A stretch of 64,000 nt of DNA, from positions 2,939,501-3,003,500 of the forward strand of contig NZ_CP089981.1 of the NCBI RefSeq assembly GCF_021389975.1. Reading direction: 5' to 3'. A model generated the notes under the pieces. The model was not told the origin of the DNA and searched no databases. It was given only the letters and a program-made list of their open reading frames with translations. The DNA is from Fulvivirga ulvae (GTDB taxonomy: Bacteria > Bacteroidota > Bacteroidia > Cytophagales > Cyclobacteriaceae). Shown piece by piece: positions 1-9,072 of this stretch (positions are counted from its first letter, which is position 1; each line of letters starts with the position of its first letter). The position numbers and the translations under genes are program-made.

Positions 1-424
1 CTTCAAGGTGTCCGTCTTTTTCTGCAACCTTATCGATAAACCGCTCCTCATACCTGAACCGGTGCTTGAACTTCACTTTACCACTTGTATGGCTTAGTGT
101 GACTTGCTGCCATATATTATTTTCATTCTTGTCAATTGGGGTACTGTATGGTGCATAGGAGTAGTTTCTTATAAAAGTGTACCCGACAGCAAAGTCTACT
201 GTATTATTTAGCTTATAATGTATTGAAGGGCGTACCAGAAGCTGTTGCCAGTGGTCGGTAAAGCCTGTCCTTCTGACATGCACCTCTGTTTTGCCATAGA
301 ACTTAGTGTTGATGTGAACATCACCAATAGCCGAAAACCAGGCGCTTGATTTGTGATAAGTGTTTTCCTGTGCATATAAAGTGCTGCCAATCAACAGCAA
401 TAGAATAGTTGAATAAAATTTCAT
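1..424 (-). CDS. DUF2490 family protein, 3' end cut by window edge
   Basis: Reading leftward from an ATG at 424, an open frame runs to the window edge without a stop, giving about 141 residues. It starts with a signal peptide (MKFYSTILLLLIGSTLYAQ). Then come alternating beta-strand-like segments including a WQQLLVRPSIHYKLN stretch and a GYTFIRNYSY stretch. This pattern is characteristic of DUF2490, a Bacteroidota family thought to form an outer-membrane-type beta barrel. The family assignment is from motif memory and its function is unknown. The C-terminal half lies outside the window. Confidence 0.7.
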   Translation of the reverse strand, partial: MKFYSTILLLLIGSTLYAQENTYHKSSAWFSAIGDVHINTKFYGKTEVHVRRTGFTDHWQQLLVRPSIHYKLNNTVDFAVGYTFIRNYSYAPYSTPIDKNENNIWQQVTLSHTSGKVKFKHRFRYEERFIDKVAEKDGHLE

Positions 425-618
425 CTGCTTTTTATCTTTTAATTATTTCGAAAATTGTATGTATAGCATGGCTATGAATTGCATCATCAGCCAGCACCTT
501 TTGGTGAAAGGCTTGAAATATTGCCCTGCGTGGCAGGGTTGATTATGGGTCTTTGAACGAGTAGCCGGGGAATCCCTTTAAAGGGAAATCATAAGGCCCT
601 CAATAAGGAATCGCCGTG
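425..618. other. intergenic region with a short palindrome
   Basis: No gene seen. A perfect 14-base palindrome, TCCCTTTAAAGGGA, sits at 573-586. It could fold as a weak hairpin just downstream of the 619-1017 gene. No T-tract follows it on the minus strand, so a terminator call is not supported. Confidence 0.3.
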
Positions 619-1017
619 TCAGGAATGTAATGAAGGAATTTTTGGGCAGCAATAAAGAACATAATACCGGACCGGGTGCAAAAGGATACCTGGCCCGGTA
701 TTCAAACCTGACCTTAAGCCAAAATATTGACCAGAGGTTTTGTAACCTGTGAAGGTTGTGTTAAAATCATTATCAAGATCTTCCTCAGCACTTTCTTCTA
801 TATCAAAATGACTGTTGAGTATATGCAGGGCCTGCTCATCAATGGTAAATTGCTGGTATCCGGCCAGTGTCTGTTGAGAACGGCTCAGGTCATCATCACT
901 GCCATGAATTGCCGCCTTGGCGGGGGAGCCAAAAGAGAAGGTAATGGCTGTTAAAAAGCCAACTAACAACATCCCGCACCTGAAAATTTTTGAAAAAAAT
1001 ACCATATTCATGTTCAT
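619..1017 (-). CDS. hypothetical secreted protein
   Basis: A 132-residue frame starting MNMNMVFFSKIFRCG, with a clear N-terminal hydrophobic signal segment (residues about 8-30) ending near SPAKAA. The mature part is acidic (DDDLS, EESAEEDLDND) and ends in a short Cys-Cys containing tail. I do not recognise the family. The signal peptide and absence of a better frame support a real gene, but the irregular C-terminus could mean a degraded or frame-shifted end. It lies in a minus-strand run with the YfiR-like gene upstream of it. Confidence 0.45.
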   Translation of the reverse strand: MNMNMVFFSKIFRCGMLLVGFLTAITFSFGSPAKAAIHGSDDDLSRSQQTLAGYQQFTIDEQALHILNSHFDIEESAEEDLDNDFNTTFTGYKTSGQYFGLRSGLNTGPGILLHPVRYYVLYCCPKIPSLHS

Positions 1018-1114
1018 AATACTTTTGACCTACTCTCGGGTAGGTTTCTAAAATCAGTATTAAGTGCAACATGTAATGGGGATACCTGCTTTACTTAAAT
1101 GTATTCGGCTTTAT

Positions 1115-1624
1115 TTACTCCTGATGAATAATTTCATTCAGGTTTTTAGATAACTGAATCCTTCTTTCGGCAAGCGAAGCTTCATTTACATCTACCTGCC
1201 ATTTATTGTTATCCGACAGCACAAAGCTAAATGCTGCACCAGCTTTGTGAAGTCCCGCTTCTTCGGCAACTATCACTACCGGCTGACCCGACGTTTGTTT
1301 TAACAAGGCCTTCAGTATATCACTTTTGTTCTCAGATAAATATACCATCTGCGAAGATTTTAGCAGTGTCAAATCATCGATCTGCTTCAGCTTAACAGGC
1401 AGGCCAAGAATATGCATATGAGCCGTATGGCGCTGTAGCATATTGAATACCGGCGAGCTACCTATAACCGTAATGGTATAAGCGTCACCAGGGTTTTCAG
1501 CAAAAGCCGTATTTTTTGTAATATCCAACAAGTAAAGTGCTTTAGCCAAATGCTCATCGGTCTGAGAGTTACATATATGAGATGCACTCAAAAGAAAGAT
1601 CATCAGAACAATTCCTTTTTTCAT
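1115..1624 (-). CDS. YfiR/DUF4154-like secreted protein
   Basis: A 169-residue protein with a signal peptide (MKKGIVLMIFLLSASHICNSQ). The rest follows the YfiR/HmsC (DUF4154) pattern: an N-terminal helix, a strand with YTITVIGSSPVFNML (about residues 49-63), a strand ending MVYLSENKSDILK, then QPVVIVAEEAGLHKAGAAFSF and a final helix with the LAERRIQLSKNLNEI pattern. In proteobacteria YfiR is a periplasmic repressor of a diguanylate cyclase. In Bacteroidota such proteins often stand alone or next to sensor kinases. No cyclase is adjacent here, so the regulatory target is unknown. Confidence 0.6.
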   Translation of the reverse strand: MKKGIVLMIFLLSASHICNSQTDEHLAKALYLLDITKNTAFAENPGDAYTITVIGSSPVFNMLQRHTAHMHILGLPVKLKQIDDLTLLKSSQMVYLSENKSDILKALLKQTSGQPVVIVAEEAGLHKAGAAFSFVLSDNNKWQVDVNEASLAERRIQLSKNLNEIIHQE

Positions 1625-1751
1625 AGCTGTAACTCATTGATTACGGTGCAATAAAAAGAACCGATTCTGAAAAAAATCTGAATTTCCAGCGGATGTAAAA
1701 ATTTAGTTAAAAAAATCTGTCATGCGCCGACAAAAGTACCGGAGAGGTCAT

Positions 1752-2414
1752 TTATGCCCATTTTCGTTCAATCCACTCAACAAATTCTCTTGACAAATTC
1801 TGCCCATTGGCCTCCAGGTTTTGCTTTGCCACCTGCTTATGGTATTCAAAATTATGGACTATAACAGGCACGGATAATTCATGGTGTTTATGCATTTGCC
1901 GGACTACCCCGACAAGCACTTCGACAAAATGCTCTCTTATTTTCTTACCCCTTTCAAGGCAGGCCTCCATATTTTTCGCCAATTCATCCTCCGTAAAATA
2001 AAGCCCTAATGCCCTGGTCCACTTCTCTACCAGTTCACGTCCGGTAGTATCTTCTTTTGTACCAACTTCCAAAATACTATTTTGCAGCCAGTAGGTATAA
2101 TTCCACTTCACGTCCAGCTCGTCCGGTTTTAATAAATCAAAGACGGATTCAGCCCCTTCTTCATCTATCGAACTCAAAAAACCAAGCAGAGACCTGCTAT
2201 CCTGTCCATCACATTTTTCCGGGATTTTCTTGCTGTAATGCTCTATGGTGTTATAGCTAAAAACCAAAACAGGCCAGTTTTCATTGTCACCATCTTCATA
2301 ATCATATAAGAATGAGTACGCATAAATTTCTTCTTTTTCCAGCCGGACAATCTTTTCCAGAGCCTCTGTTACCTTTTCCTGAATATATAAAGCCAGTGAA
2401 TTTTCGACACTCAT
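1752..2414 (-). CDS. hypothetical protein, possibly DUF4303-like
   Basis: A 220-residue soluble acidic protein without a signal peptide. It begins with a helix (ALYIQEKVTEALEKIVRLEKEE) followed by IYAYSFLYDYEDGD and VLVFSYNTIEHY. That arrangement resembles DUF4303, a family common among polymorphic-toxin immunity proteins. Aromatic-rich middle segments (KWNYTYWLQ) and a C-terminal helix ending EFVEWIERKWA follow. The DUF4303 link is a guess from overall pattern, and no toxin is recognised next to it. Confidence 0.5.
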   Translation of the reverse strand: MSVENSLALYIQEKVTEALEKIVRLEKEEIYAYSFLYDYEDGDNENWPVLVFSYNTIEHYSKKIPEKCDGQDSRSLLGFLSSIDEEGAESVFDLLKPDELDVKWNYTYWLQNSILEVGTKEDTTGRELVEKWTRALGLYFTEDELAKNMEACLERGKKIREHFVEVLVGVVRQMHKHHELSVPVIVHNFEYHKQVAKQNLEANGQNLSREFVEWIERKWA

Positions 2415-2670
2415 GCTGCTGTAATGTTTGATTGTTTAAAGAGTTAAGCACAATAATAAAGAGTCCCCAATAGAAACCGTGTACAGAACTGTCATTTAAT
2501 ACATATGGTTTATCACGCCACTGAACTATTGTCGGCCATCCTAAAAAAAACATGTTATTTTTTTACATTCATACAAAAATTCAGATTTTATTTAAATTCT
2601 ATGAATTGATTTGAGGCGGAAAATAATGATGGTCGAAACTGGCCTGTATTCCTTAAACTAACTAGGATTA

Positions 2671-3978
2671 ATGTGTAAGAATTACTTTTGGGTATCATTT
2701 TTTGTAATACTTTCATCCCTTCACCTGAGCTGCGGCAGAAACAACTCCTTTACCATTATTTCTGAGCATACAGAGGATTCCGGTAAAGCCGGTAAATCTA
2801 TAGTAGGGGCACTGCAAAGGTCACTGGAAGATACAGGCACTAAAATGTCGGTAAAAGTGGATACCACCTGGCAGGAGCGGTCTATCCTGGATAAAATCAA
2901 CTCAGGATCAGAAGATATGGCCCTGGTCAAAAATTCAATTGCCATCGATGATTCCTACCCCAACATCCGGACAGTGATGCCGCTGTTTCCGGAGGTACTT
3001 TTAACGCTCTACAAAGGAGAAGAGCACACCCTGGATTCTCTTCTGGCACACGGTAATGTAGTTTTTATAATTGATAAGGATGAAGAGCAACAGCTTATTG
3101 AGAGCTTTCTGGATATGCTACAGCTGGTGCCTTCACGGGCTCGCCGTGTAAAGAAGCACGGGGAAACAGAGACTTTGCGCCGTGCCGTGAAAAGCGCCGA
3201 TGTAATTATGCTCCTGTCTTCGCTCAACAGCCCGCAGATCAACGAGATCATGCAATGGGAAGATGGCCTGAAGATTTATGATTTCAACGCCGACGACTAT
3301 CAGTATGGTTCTGTTATTGACGGTTTTTGCCTTCGATATTCCCAGGCGATCCCGTTTACCATTCCGAAAGGCATTTTTGACAACCTTTCGGGAACCCCGG
3401 TCCGGACTTTGGCAGTCTACGATGTTTTGATCAGCAATAAGCAAACGGATTCGGATGATATCTACGACATGGTTGAGGCTATTTTCAGCTCCAAGGCACG
3501 GCTGGCACGCGACAATTTCGAATTTGCCCTGCTCAACGATGACTTTGACAGCCACACTTTTCTATTTCCTTTACATGCCGGTAGCAAAGCTTACTTGAAT
3601 CGTAACCAGCCCACCTTTTGGGAGAGATATGCAGAGTTGGTAGGAGTGCTCGTTTCGGTTCTGGCTATTTCGGCAGGTGCGGCCTCTACTGCCTATCATA
3701 AACTTAAGCAAAGAAGGAAAGATAAGATAGATGAATATTATACTAAAGTGATCTCTATTAGCAATAAATCCTATTATAAGAGCGTATCTCCTGATGAACG
3801 GAAGTTGCTGTTGGAAGAATTATTACAGATCAGGTTTGATGTATTCCAGTTGCTCATCAAAGAACGGATCAGCGCCAACAGTGCTTTTATTATATTTTTA
3901 TTGCTAACCCAATCTACTATTCAGTATCTGGAATCGAAGGTTGAGCTAAAGAATAGTTATGAAATAGCAGATATTTAG
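2671..3978 (+). CDS. TAXI-type solute-binding lipoprotein with membrane helix
   Basis: A 435-residue protein. The N-terminus is a lipoprotein signal with lipobox LHLSC (Cys about residue 21). Residues about 25-310 follow the layout of TAXI (TRAP-associated extracytoplasmic immunogenic) solute-binding proteins: a DMALVKNSIA strand and helix early, TVMPLFPEVLLTLYKG, a second lobe, and PLHAGSKAYLNRNQPTFWERY before the end. That last motif is typical of the domain where it precedes a transmembrane segment. A helix at about 325-345 (VGVLVSVLAISAGAA) and a basic cytoplasmic helical tail follow. No TRAP permease lies nearby, so it is more likely a sensor or an adaptor than a transport component. Confidence 0.6.
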   Translation: MCKNYFWVSFFVILSSLHLSCGRNNSFTIISEHTEDSGKAGKSIVGALQRSLEDTGTKMSVKVDTTWQERSILDKINSGSEDMALVKNSIAIDDSYPNIRTVMPLFPEVLLTLYKGEEHTLDSLLAHGNVVFIIDKDEEQQLIESFLDMLQLVPSRARRVKKHGETETLRRAVKSADVIMLLSSLNSPQINEIMQWEDGLKIYDFNADDYQYGSVIDGFCLRYSQAIPFTIPKGIFDNLSGTPVRTLAVYDVLISNKQTDSDDIYDMVEAIFSSKARLARDNFEFALLNDDFDSHTFLFPLHAGSKAYLNRNQPTFWERYAELVGVLVSVLAISAGAASTAYHKLKQRRKDKIDEYYTKVISISNKSYYKSVSPDERKLLLEELLQIRFDVFQLLIKERISANSAFIIFLLLTQSTIQYLESKVELKNSYEIADI

Positions 3979-4051
3979 AGTATAAAGGGGCGTGCTGGCG
4001 GATGAGAATCTGCCTGTAGTTTTTTCCTGTTTTTAACAAATACAATAAATA

Positions 4052-4345
4052 ATGGCAAAGAGAACCAATAAATATCGACTCACCCTTGAACAGCTATCGC
4101 TGGCAAAGGAAGATGGTGTGTTGCAGCCACCAGTACAATTTGAGTTTGAAAATCATGATGAAATATTTAATATCATGGAAATCCTGAAAGAGAAGAATCT
4201 TTTTGGAAATGAAAACCAGTCAGTTGAATTTGCTGTGGGTTTAAAGCTGTTCGGTGAGGTGATGCTAAAAAACAGAAAGCATCCGCTTTTTGAAATTTTA
4301 AATCCGGCTTTTGGAGAGTTTATGAAAAAACTGAAGAGTAGCTGA
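4052..4345 (+). CDS. DUF3861 family protein
   Basis: A 97-residue protein that matches the DUF3861 pattern closely: an N-terminal KYRLTLEQL, then VQFEFENHDEIFNIMEILK, the strongly conserved VGLKLFGEVMLKNRKHPLF, and a C-terminal EFMKKLK. These are small cytoplasmic proteins of unknown function found in many bacteria. It sits 73 bases after the TAXI-like gene on the same strand and may be co-transcribed, though nothing links the two functionally. Confidence 0.8.
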   Translation: MAKRTNKYRLTLEQLSLAKEDGVLQPPVQFEFENHDEIFNIMEILKEKNLFGNENQSVEFAVGLKLFGEVMLKNRKHPLFEILNPAFGEFMKKLKSS

Positions 4346-4375
4346 GTAATACCCTGCTAAATCCGGATAATCGGG

Positions 4376-5419
4376 CTAATGGCTATGTTGCAAGGAAGAT
4401 TTCAGTGAAGACTGTCTTATAATAAGTTTTGGCTGTAGCACCGTTTTTTGGGTTCGGCGGGGAGTATTGTTGACCAAGTTATTTAAATGATCAAAAAACA
4501 GCTCGCCGGTAACGTGCCCCATGGTAAGGCTTAGCTGGTCTACAGTGGTTAACGTAGGGTCAGTAAAGGAAGTGAAGGGTTCGTTGGAAAAACCCACAAG
4601 AGCAACCTCCTGGGGTATTTTAATCTTCCTTTCTTTTAACACCTGCATAGCTCCCATAGCACCATAGTCACTGGCCGAAAATATGGCATCAGGCATCATT
4701 TCGATTTCCAAAAGCTGCAACATGCTTTGCCTGCCACCTTCGAGTTGCAGGTTGCTTTCTATTATGAGGTGTTCGTCGACAGGTATATTGTTGTCCTTCA
4801 GAGCATCTGTATATCCTCTGAGACGATCCCTGTAAATACTTATTTTCACGGGACTGGTAAAGTGAGCTATCCGTTTACAGCCTTCCTCAATTAAGTGGCT
4901 TACCGCAGTATATGCCCCCTGGTAATCATCTATCATTACTTGGTTTACCCTCAGGTGATCTGTACTTCGATCAAACAGAACGATCGGGATTTCTTTATTC
5001 AGCAGAGCTTGAAAATGTTCAAAATTGGTAGTCTCTTTAGCAAAGGAAGCTATTATACCATCAACACGGGCATTGACTAAGGCCTCTAATGTTTGGATTT
5101 CTTTACCATGGTCATCATACGATTGACATATTATGATTTTATAGTTCAGGCGGTTAGCAACCTCTTCTATACCTCTAACCACTGATGAAAAGAATGCCCT
5201 GTCTGCTGTAGGTACAATTACTCCTATAAGATTGCTTTTACCGTTTCTAAGTGCTGCGGCAATGTTGTTGGGTTGATAATTCAACTTTTTGGCGGCCTCC
5301 AACACTGCCTCGCGCGTACTTTTACTTATTCTGGGATTATTATTTAAAGCCCTCGAAACCGTAGAGGCGGTTGTATTGAGGTAAGATGCAATGTCATGAA
5401 TGGTGGTTTTTGCTGCCAT
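4376..5419 (-). CDS. LacI-family transcriptional regulator of the pectin locus
   Basis: A 347-residue repressor. Residues about 5-50 form the LacI helix-turn-helix and hinge (TIHDIASYLNTTASTVSRAL, then YQPNNIAAALRNGKS). The rest is a periplasmic-binding-protein-like effector domain (NLIGVIVPTADRAFFSSVVRG; DAIFSASDYGAMGAMQVL; VALVGFSNEPFTSFTDPTL). It is transcribed divergently from susC, and a LacI-type palindrome lies in the shared intergenic region. The inferred role is control of the pectin locus in response to a breakdown product such as an unsaturated galacturonide or KDG. The effector cannot be told from sequence. Confidence 0.9.
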   Translation of the reverse strand: MAAKTTIHDIASYLNTTASTVSRALNNNPRISKSTREAVLEAAKKLNYQPNNIAAALRNGKSNLIGVIVPTADRAFFSSVVRGIEEVANRLNYKIIICQSYDDHGKEIQTLEALVNARVDGIIASFAKETTNFEHFQALLNKEIPIVLFDRSTDHLRVNQVMIDDYQGAYTAVSHLIEEGCKRIAHFTSPVKISIYRDRLRGYTDALKDNNIPVDEHLIIESNLQLEGGRQSMLQLLEIEMMPDAIFSASDYGAMGAMQVLKERKIKIPQEVALVGFSNEPFTSFTDPTLTTVDQLSLTMGHVTGELFFDHLNNLVNNTPRRTQKTVLQPKLIIRQSSLKSSLQHSH

Positions 5420-5758
5420 TAACCTGATTGTTTAGAAGCTAAAATACTTTCAATCTTACTAAAGACTTTTTATAGATAATCATTGTATGGGAAGCACGTA
5501 AGGCAAAATGTCTTCATTAAATGAATTCTGAGCAAACGATTGTGCAATTTATAAAAAGTATTCAGTTATTGTGCATAATGCTATATCAACTTTTCAGGCG
5601 TAAATAATAGAATATTTGGTAAAAATGGATTCATATAATATATAATGTATGTTTTGGAAAGAAAATCAGATTTTGATTTTGAAAAAGAATAATAATTTCT
5701 TAATATGCAATCGATTGCACATATTTTGCAAGATTGAACACTAAAACCTCACTACACT
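5420..5758. promoter_or_regulatory. LacI-susC divergent regulatory region
   Basis: 339 AT-rich bases between the LacI-type regulator and susC, with no gene. It contains a perfect operator palindrome at 5706-5719 and a second, weaker operator-like site around 5530-5546 (GCAAACGATTGTGC). A possible Bacteroidota -7 element (TATTTTGC at about 5723) lies just downstream of the strong palindrome. Binding there would block susC transcription. The promoter placement is tentative. Confidence 0.5.
5706..5719. promoter_or_regulatory. LacI-family operator palindrome upstream of susC
   Basis: TGCAATCGATTGCA is a perfect 14-base palindrome with the central CG typical of LacI/GalR-family operators. It ends 39 bases before the susC start codon and faces the divergent LacI-type gene. 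The assignment to that regulator is inferred from position. Confidence 0.75.
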
Positions 5759-8700
5759 ATGAGTAAAACTACTCTCCTATTAAAGAAATCATTAACTGTC
5801 CTGATCCTTACAGGAGTTGCCATTTTTGGCCCTGTGATCAGCTACGCCCAAAGCGTTACTGCCTCCGGAACAGTTAAGGCCGCGGACGGTGAGATGCTGC
5901 CGGGTGTGTCGGTCGTAGAGAAAGGCACCTCCAATGGTACAGTCACCGATATCCAGGGCGCATTTAAGATCAGCGTTAGTGAAAATGCCACCCTCGTATT
6001 TTCATTTATTGGTATGCAGTCTCAGGAAGTAAGCGTTGGAAACCAGACTTCATTTAACATTACTATGGAGGAGGATGTCACGCAGCTTGCCGAAGTAGAG
6101 ATTGTAGATGTTGGCTATGGAACCATGAAAAGATCTGACCTTACCGGATCTGTTGCCTCGGTTTCAGCAGAAACCCTTCAAAAAATACCTGTAGCCAGTG
6201 CCGCAGAAGCGATTACCGGTCGTTTGCCCGGTGTGAGGGTTCAGACGACTGATGGCTCACCCGATGCCGAAATTGTGATCCGTGTAAGAGGCGGAGGCTC
6301 TGTGACGCAGGATAACTCTCCTTTATATGTGGTGGATGGCTTTATCATGAGCAGCATACGCGATATTCCTCCTACTGACATAGCCAGTATTGACGTACTT
6401 AAAGATGCCGCGGCTACTGCTATTTATGGAGCCAGTGCTGCCAATGGCGTTATCATCATCAACACCAAGAAACCCAAGGCCGGAAGAGTATCAGTAAACT
6501 ACAACGGTTTTGCCAAGTACAAACATCTGCCTGAAAACCGCAAGTATGAGGTTTTGTCTCCTTACGACTATGTAATGGCTAATTATGAAACAGCCAAACT
6601 AAAGTCTGAGGCCGATGTGGAGAATTTTGAAAAGTATTTTGGTAAGTATGATGACCTTGAACTGTATAAAAACAAAGCCGGAACAGACTGGCAAGACGAA
6701 CTTTTTGGCGGAGGTCAGTTTTCTCAGTATCACAATGTAAGCCTTAGCGGTGGTTCTGAGAATACAAGGATTTCGCTTAGCCTTACCAACAATAATGAGG
6801 AAGGGCTCATCTCCGGCTCCGGTTATGAAAGAAATGTGGCCAACCTGAAGTTAAATCAGAATATTTCCGACAAACTTTCATTTGATTTTGGCTCTCGTAT
6901 CACCTATTCAATAACGAACGGATCGGGTACATCCGGAAGCTCTCAGCTTAGAGTTAAGGATGCCATCACTACCCGCCCTGTCAACGGCATTGCCGACGAA
7001 CTTGATATCGATCTTAATGCAATCGATGCCAGTGATGATTACCAGTCTTTCCTGTTAAGTATGATCAATCCCGCAGAGCTGGCCGAGCAGGACTGGCGCA
7101 AGCAAACGGATAAAAACTATGCCTTCAACGGAGGCCTTACCTGGAAGGCTACCAACAACCTTACATTTACAACAGTAGCCAACGGACAAACCAATTTCAG
7201 AGAAAGACTCAGATTTTACGGCCCACTGACCGGAGAATCGCAAAAGGAAGGAAGCAGCCTGCCTTTAGGAACGATTGAAGAGCGCCAGGGCTGGTCATAC
7301 AGATGGTACAATACTGTAGGTTACAACTTCAAAGACCTGGGTCGCCACAAACTGGATCTTTTAGTAGGCCACGAAATTAACTCTAACGGAGGCGAAAGCT
7401 CTTTTGTACGCCAGGAAGAATTCAGGGTGTCCATTACCCCTGAAGAAATGTTTGCCAACATGCAACTGGGTGAAGGTCAGTTATTCTATTCGTCAGAAGA
7501 ATTTACTGAAGATAACAAACTTTCATTTTTTGGAAGGGTAAACTATCAGTGGGACGATCGGTTTTTATTAACAGCTACTTTCAGAAGAGATGCCAATAGC
7601 AAGTTTGCGAAGGATAAGCGTGTAGGTTTCTTCCCTGCAGTGGCCCTTGGATGGAAAATCTCCGAAGAAGCCTTCATGTCTAATGTTACTTTCGTAGACC
7701 AATTGAAATTAAGGGTAAGCTATGGAGAAATTGGTAATGACAAAGTAGACAGAACGGCATCGAGGTTCCTGTTTTCACCCTCCAATGACAACGGTCCTGG
7801 ATTTGGCAACGAGTATAATACTTATTACTCACCATCATCAGATGTTTTATATAACCCTTTTCTGATCTGGGAAACTACAGTTAGCCGAAATGCCGGTATT
7901 GATTTCTCCCTTTTTAAAGCCAGTGTCACTGGTAGTTTTGATGCATATTATAATACCACAAATGATCTTTTACTGGATAAGGCAATCTCACCTATTTCAG
8001 GGTTCCAAACTCAGTGGGACAATATCGGCAGTACCTCCAATCGGGGTATTGAGCTGGGACTGGAAGGCTACATTATTGATAATAACGACTTCTCTCTTTC
8101 AGCCAATATTAACTTTGGTATGAATAAAGGCAAAATAGAAGAATTGGATGGTACTGACGAGCGATTCTTTCAGTCTAACTGGGCAGGTACCGATCTCAAA
8201 GACAGAAATGATTTCCTGCTGCGTGTGGGAGAGACTATCGGCTTAATTTATGGCTATGAAAATGACGGTATGTATACTGTAGATGACTTTGAAAGTTATG
8301 ATGAGGCAACGGATACCTACATACTTAAGGAAGGAGTGGTGGACAACAGTGCTACAATTGGAGTTAACTCTTTAAGGCCAGGGTACATGAAGATAAAAGA
8401 TGCTGATGGAAACGGAGAGATCGACAGCGAAGACAGGAGGGTAATTGGTAACGCCCTTCCCAAGGCCCAGGGAGGTTTTGGGTTTAATGCCAGATATAAG
8501 GGATTTGATGCCTCCATATTCTTCAACTGGTCTTATGGCAATGACATCTACAATACCGGTAAAATAGAGTATAACCAATACTACCGCACTACTTATGGCA
8601 ATATGCTGAATACCATGAGCCCTGACAATCGATTTACTTATATCGATGTTGACGGTGCATATACCGGTACACCTGGAGAAGTGGTAACAGATCTTGAGCA

Positions 8701-9049
8701 ACTAAGAGATATGAACCAAGGCAAGTCAATGTGGAGTGGTAATAATTCATTTGGCACCGCCACTGCAGTACTTACTGACTGGGCCGTGGAAGACGGATCT
8801 TTCATCAGGCTCAATACATTGACACTGGGCTATACACTACCTGTTGATCTGATTTCCAAAGTTAAACTGTCGCAGGTCAGGATATATGCGACAGGCTATA
8901 ACCTGGCTTTATGGACCAACTATTCAGGTTTTGATCCTGAAGTGAGCACCACAAGAAGCAGCTCTTACTCTGCACTGACTCCTGGAGTAGATTACTCATC
9001 ATACCCAAGAAGCAGGTCATATACCGTAGGTGTGAATATTACTTTTTAA
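5759..9049 (+). CDS. SusC/RagA-family TonB-linked outer-membrane transporter
   Basis: A 1096-residue importer. It has a signal peptide (residues about 1-30), then a carboxypeptidase-D-like domain (about 33-115, GTVKAADGEMLPGVSVVEKG and GTVTDIQGAFKISV). Next is a TonB box and plug region (VGYGTMKRSDLTGSVASVS; PLYVVDGFIM; IDVLKDAAATAIYGASAANG) and a long beta barrel ending YTVGVNITF. Length and layout are normal for SusC. It moves oligosaccharides across the outer membrane using TonB energy, working with the SusD lid protein encoded 23 bases downstream. Genes beyond it point to pectin fragments as the substrate. It is the first gene of the locus and is likely repressed by the upstream LacI-type regulator. 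Confidence 0.96.
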   Translation: MSKTTLLLKKSLTVLILTGVAIFGPVISYAQSVTASGTVKAADGEMLPGVSVVEKGTSNGTVTDIQGAFKISVSENATLVFSFIGMQSQEVSVGNQTSFNITMEEDVTQLAEVEIVDVGYGTMKRSDLTGSVASVSAETLQKIPVASAAEAITGRLPGVRVQTTDGSPDAEIVIRVRGGGSVTQDNSPLYVVDGFIMSSIRDIPPTDIASIDVLKDAAATAIYGASAANGVIIINTKKPKAGRVSVNYNGFAKYKHLPENRKYEVLSPYDYVMANYETAKLKSEADVENFEKYFGKYDDLELYKNKAGTDWQDELFGGGQFSQYHNVSLSGGSENTRISLSLTNNNEEGLISGSGYERNVANLKLNQNISDKLSFDFGSRITYSITNGSGTSGSSQLRVKDAITTRPVNGIADELDIDLNAIDASDDYQSFLLSMINPAELAEQDWRKQTDKNYAFNGGLTWKATNNLTFTTVANGQTNFRERLRFYGPLTGESQKEGSSLPLGTIEERQGWSYRWYNTVGYNFKDLGRHKLDLLVGHEINSNGGESSFVRQEEFRVSITPEEMFANMQLGEGQLFYSSEEFTEDNKLSFFGRVNYQWDDRFLLTATFRRDANSKFAKDKRVGFFPAVALGWKISEEAFMSNVTFVDQLKLRVSYGEIGNDKVDRTASRFLFSPSNDNGPGFGNEYNTYYSPSSDVLYNPFLIWETTVSRNAGIDFSLFKASVTGSFDAYYNTTNDLLLDKAISPISGFQTQWDNIGSTSNRGIELGLEGYIIDNNDFSLSANINFGMNKGKIEELDGTDERFFQSNWAGTDLKDRNDFLLRVGETIGLIYGYENDGMYTVDDFESYDEATDTYILKEGVVDNSATIGVNSLRPGYMKIKDADGNGEIDSEDRRVIGNALPKAQGGFGFNARYKGFDASIFFNWSYGNDIYNTGKIEYNQYYRTTYGNMLNTMSPDNRFTYIDVDGAYTGTPGEVVTDLEQLRDMNQGKSMWSGNNSFGTATAVLTDWAVEDGSFIRLNTLTLGYTLPVDLISKVKLSQVRIYATGYNLALWTNYSGFDPEVSTTRSSSYSALTPGVDYSSYPRSRSYTVGVNITF

Positions 9050-9072
9050 TTGTCGCAAAAAATTACAGAGAT

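Noticed and set aside
208..390. 60-codon frame on the minus strand
   Set aside because: It is an out-of-frame shadow of the DUF2490 gene, whose correct frame has a signal peptide and family motifs.
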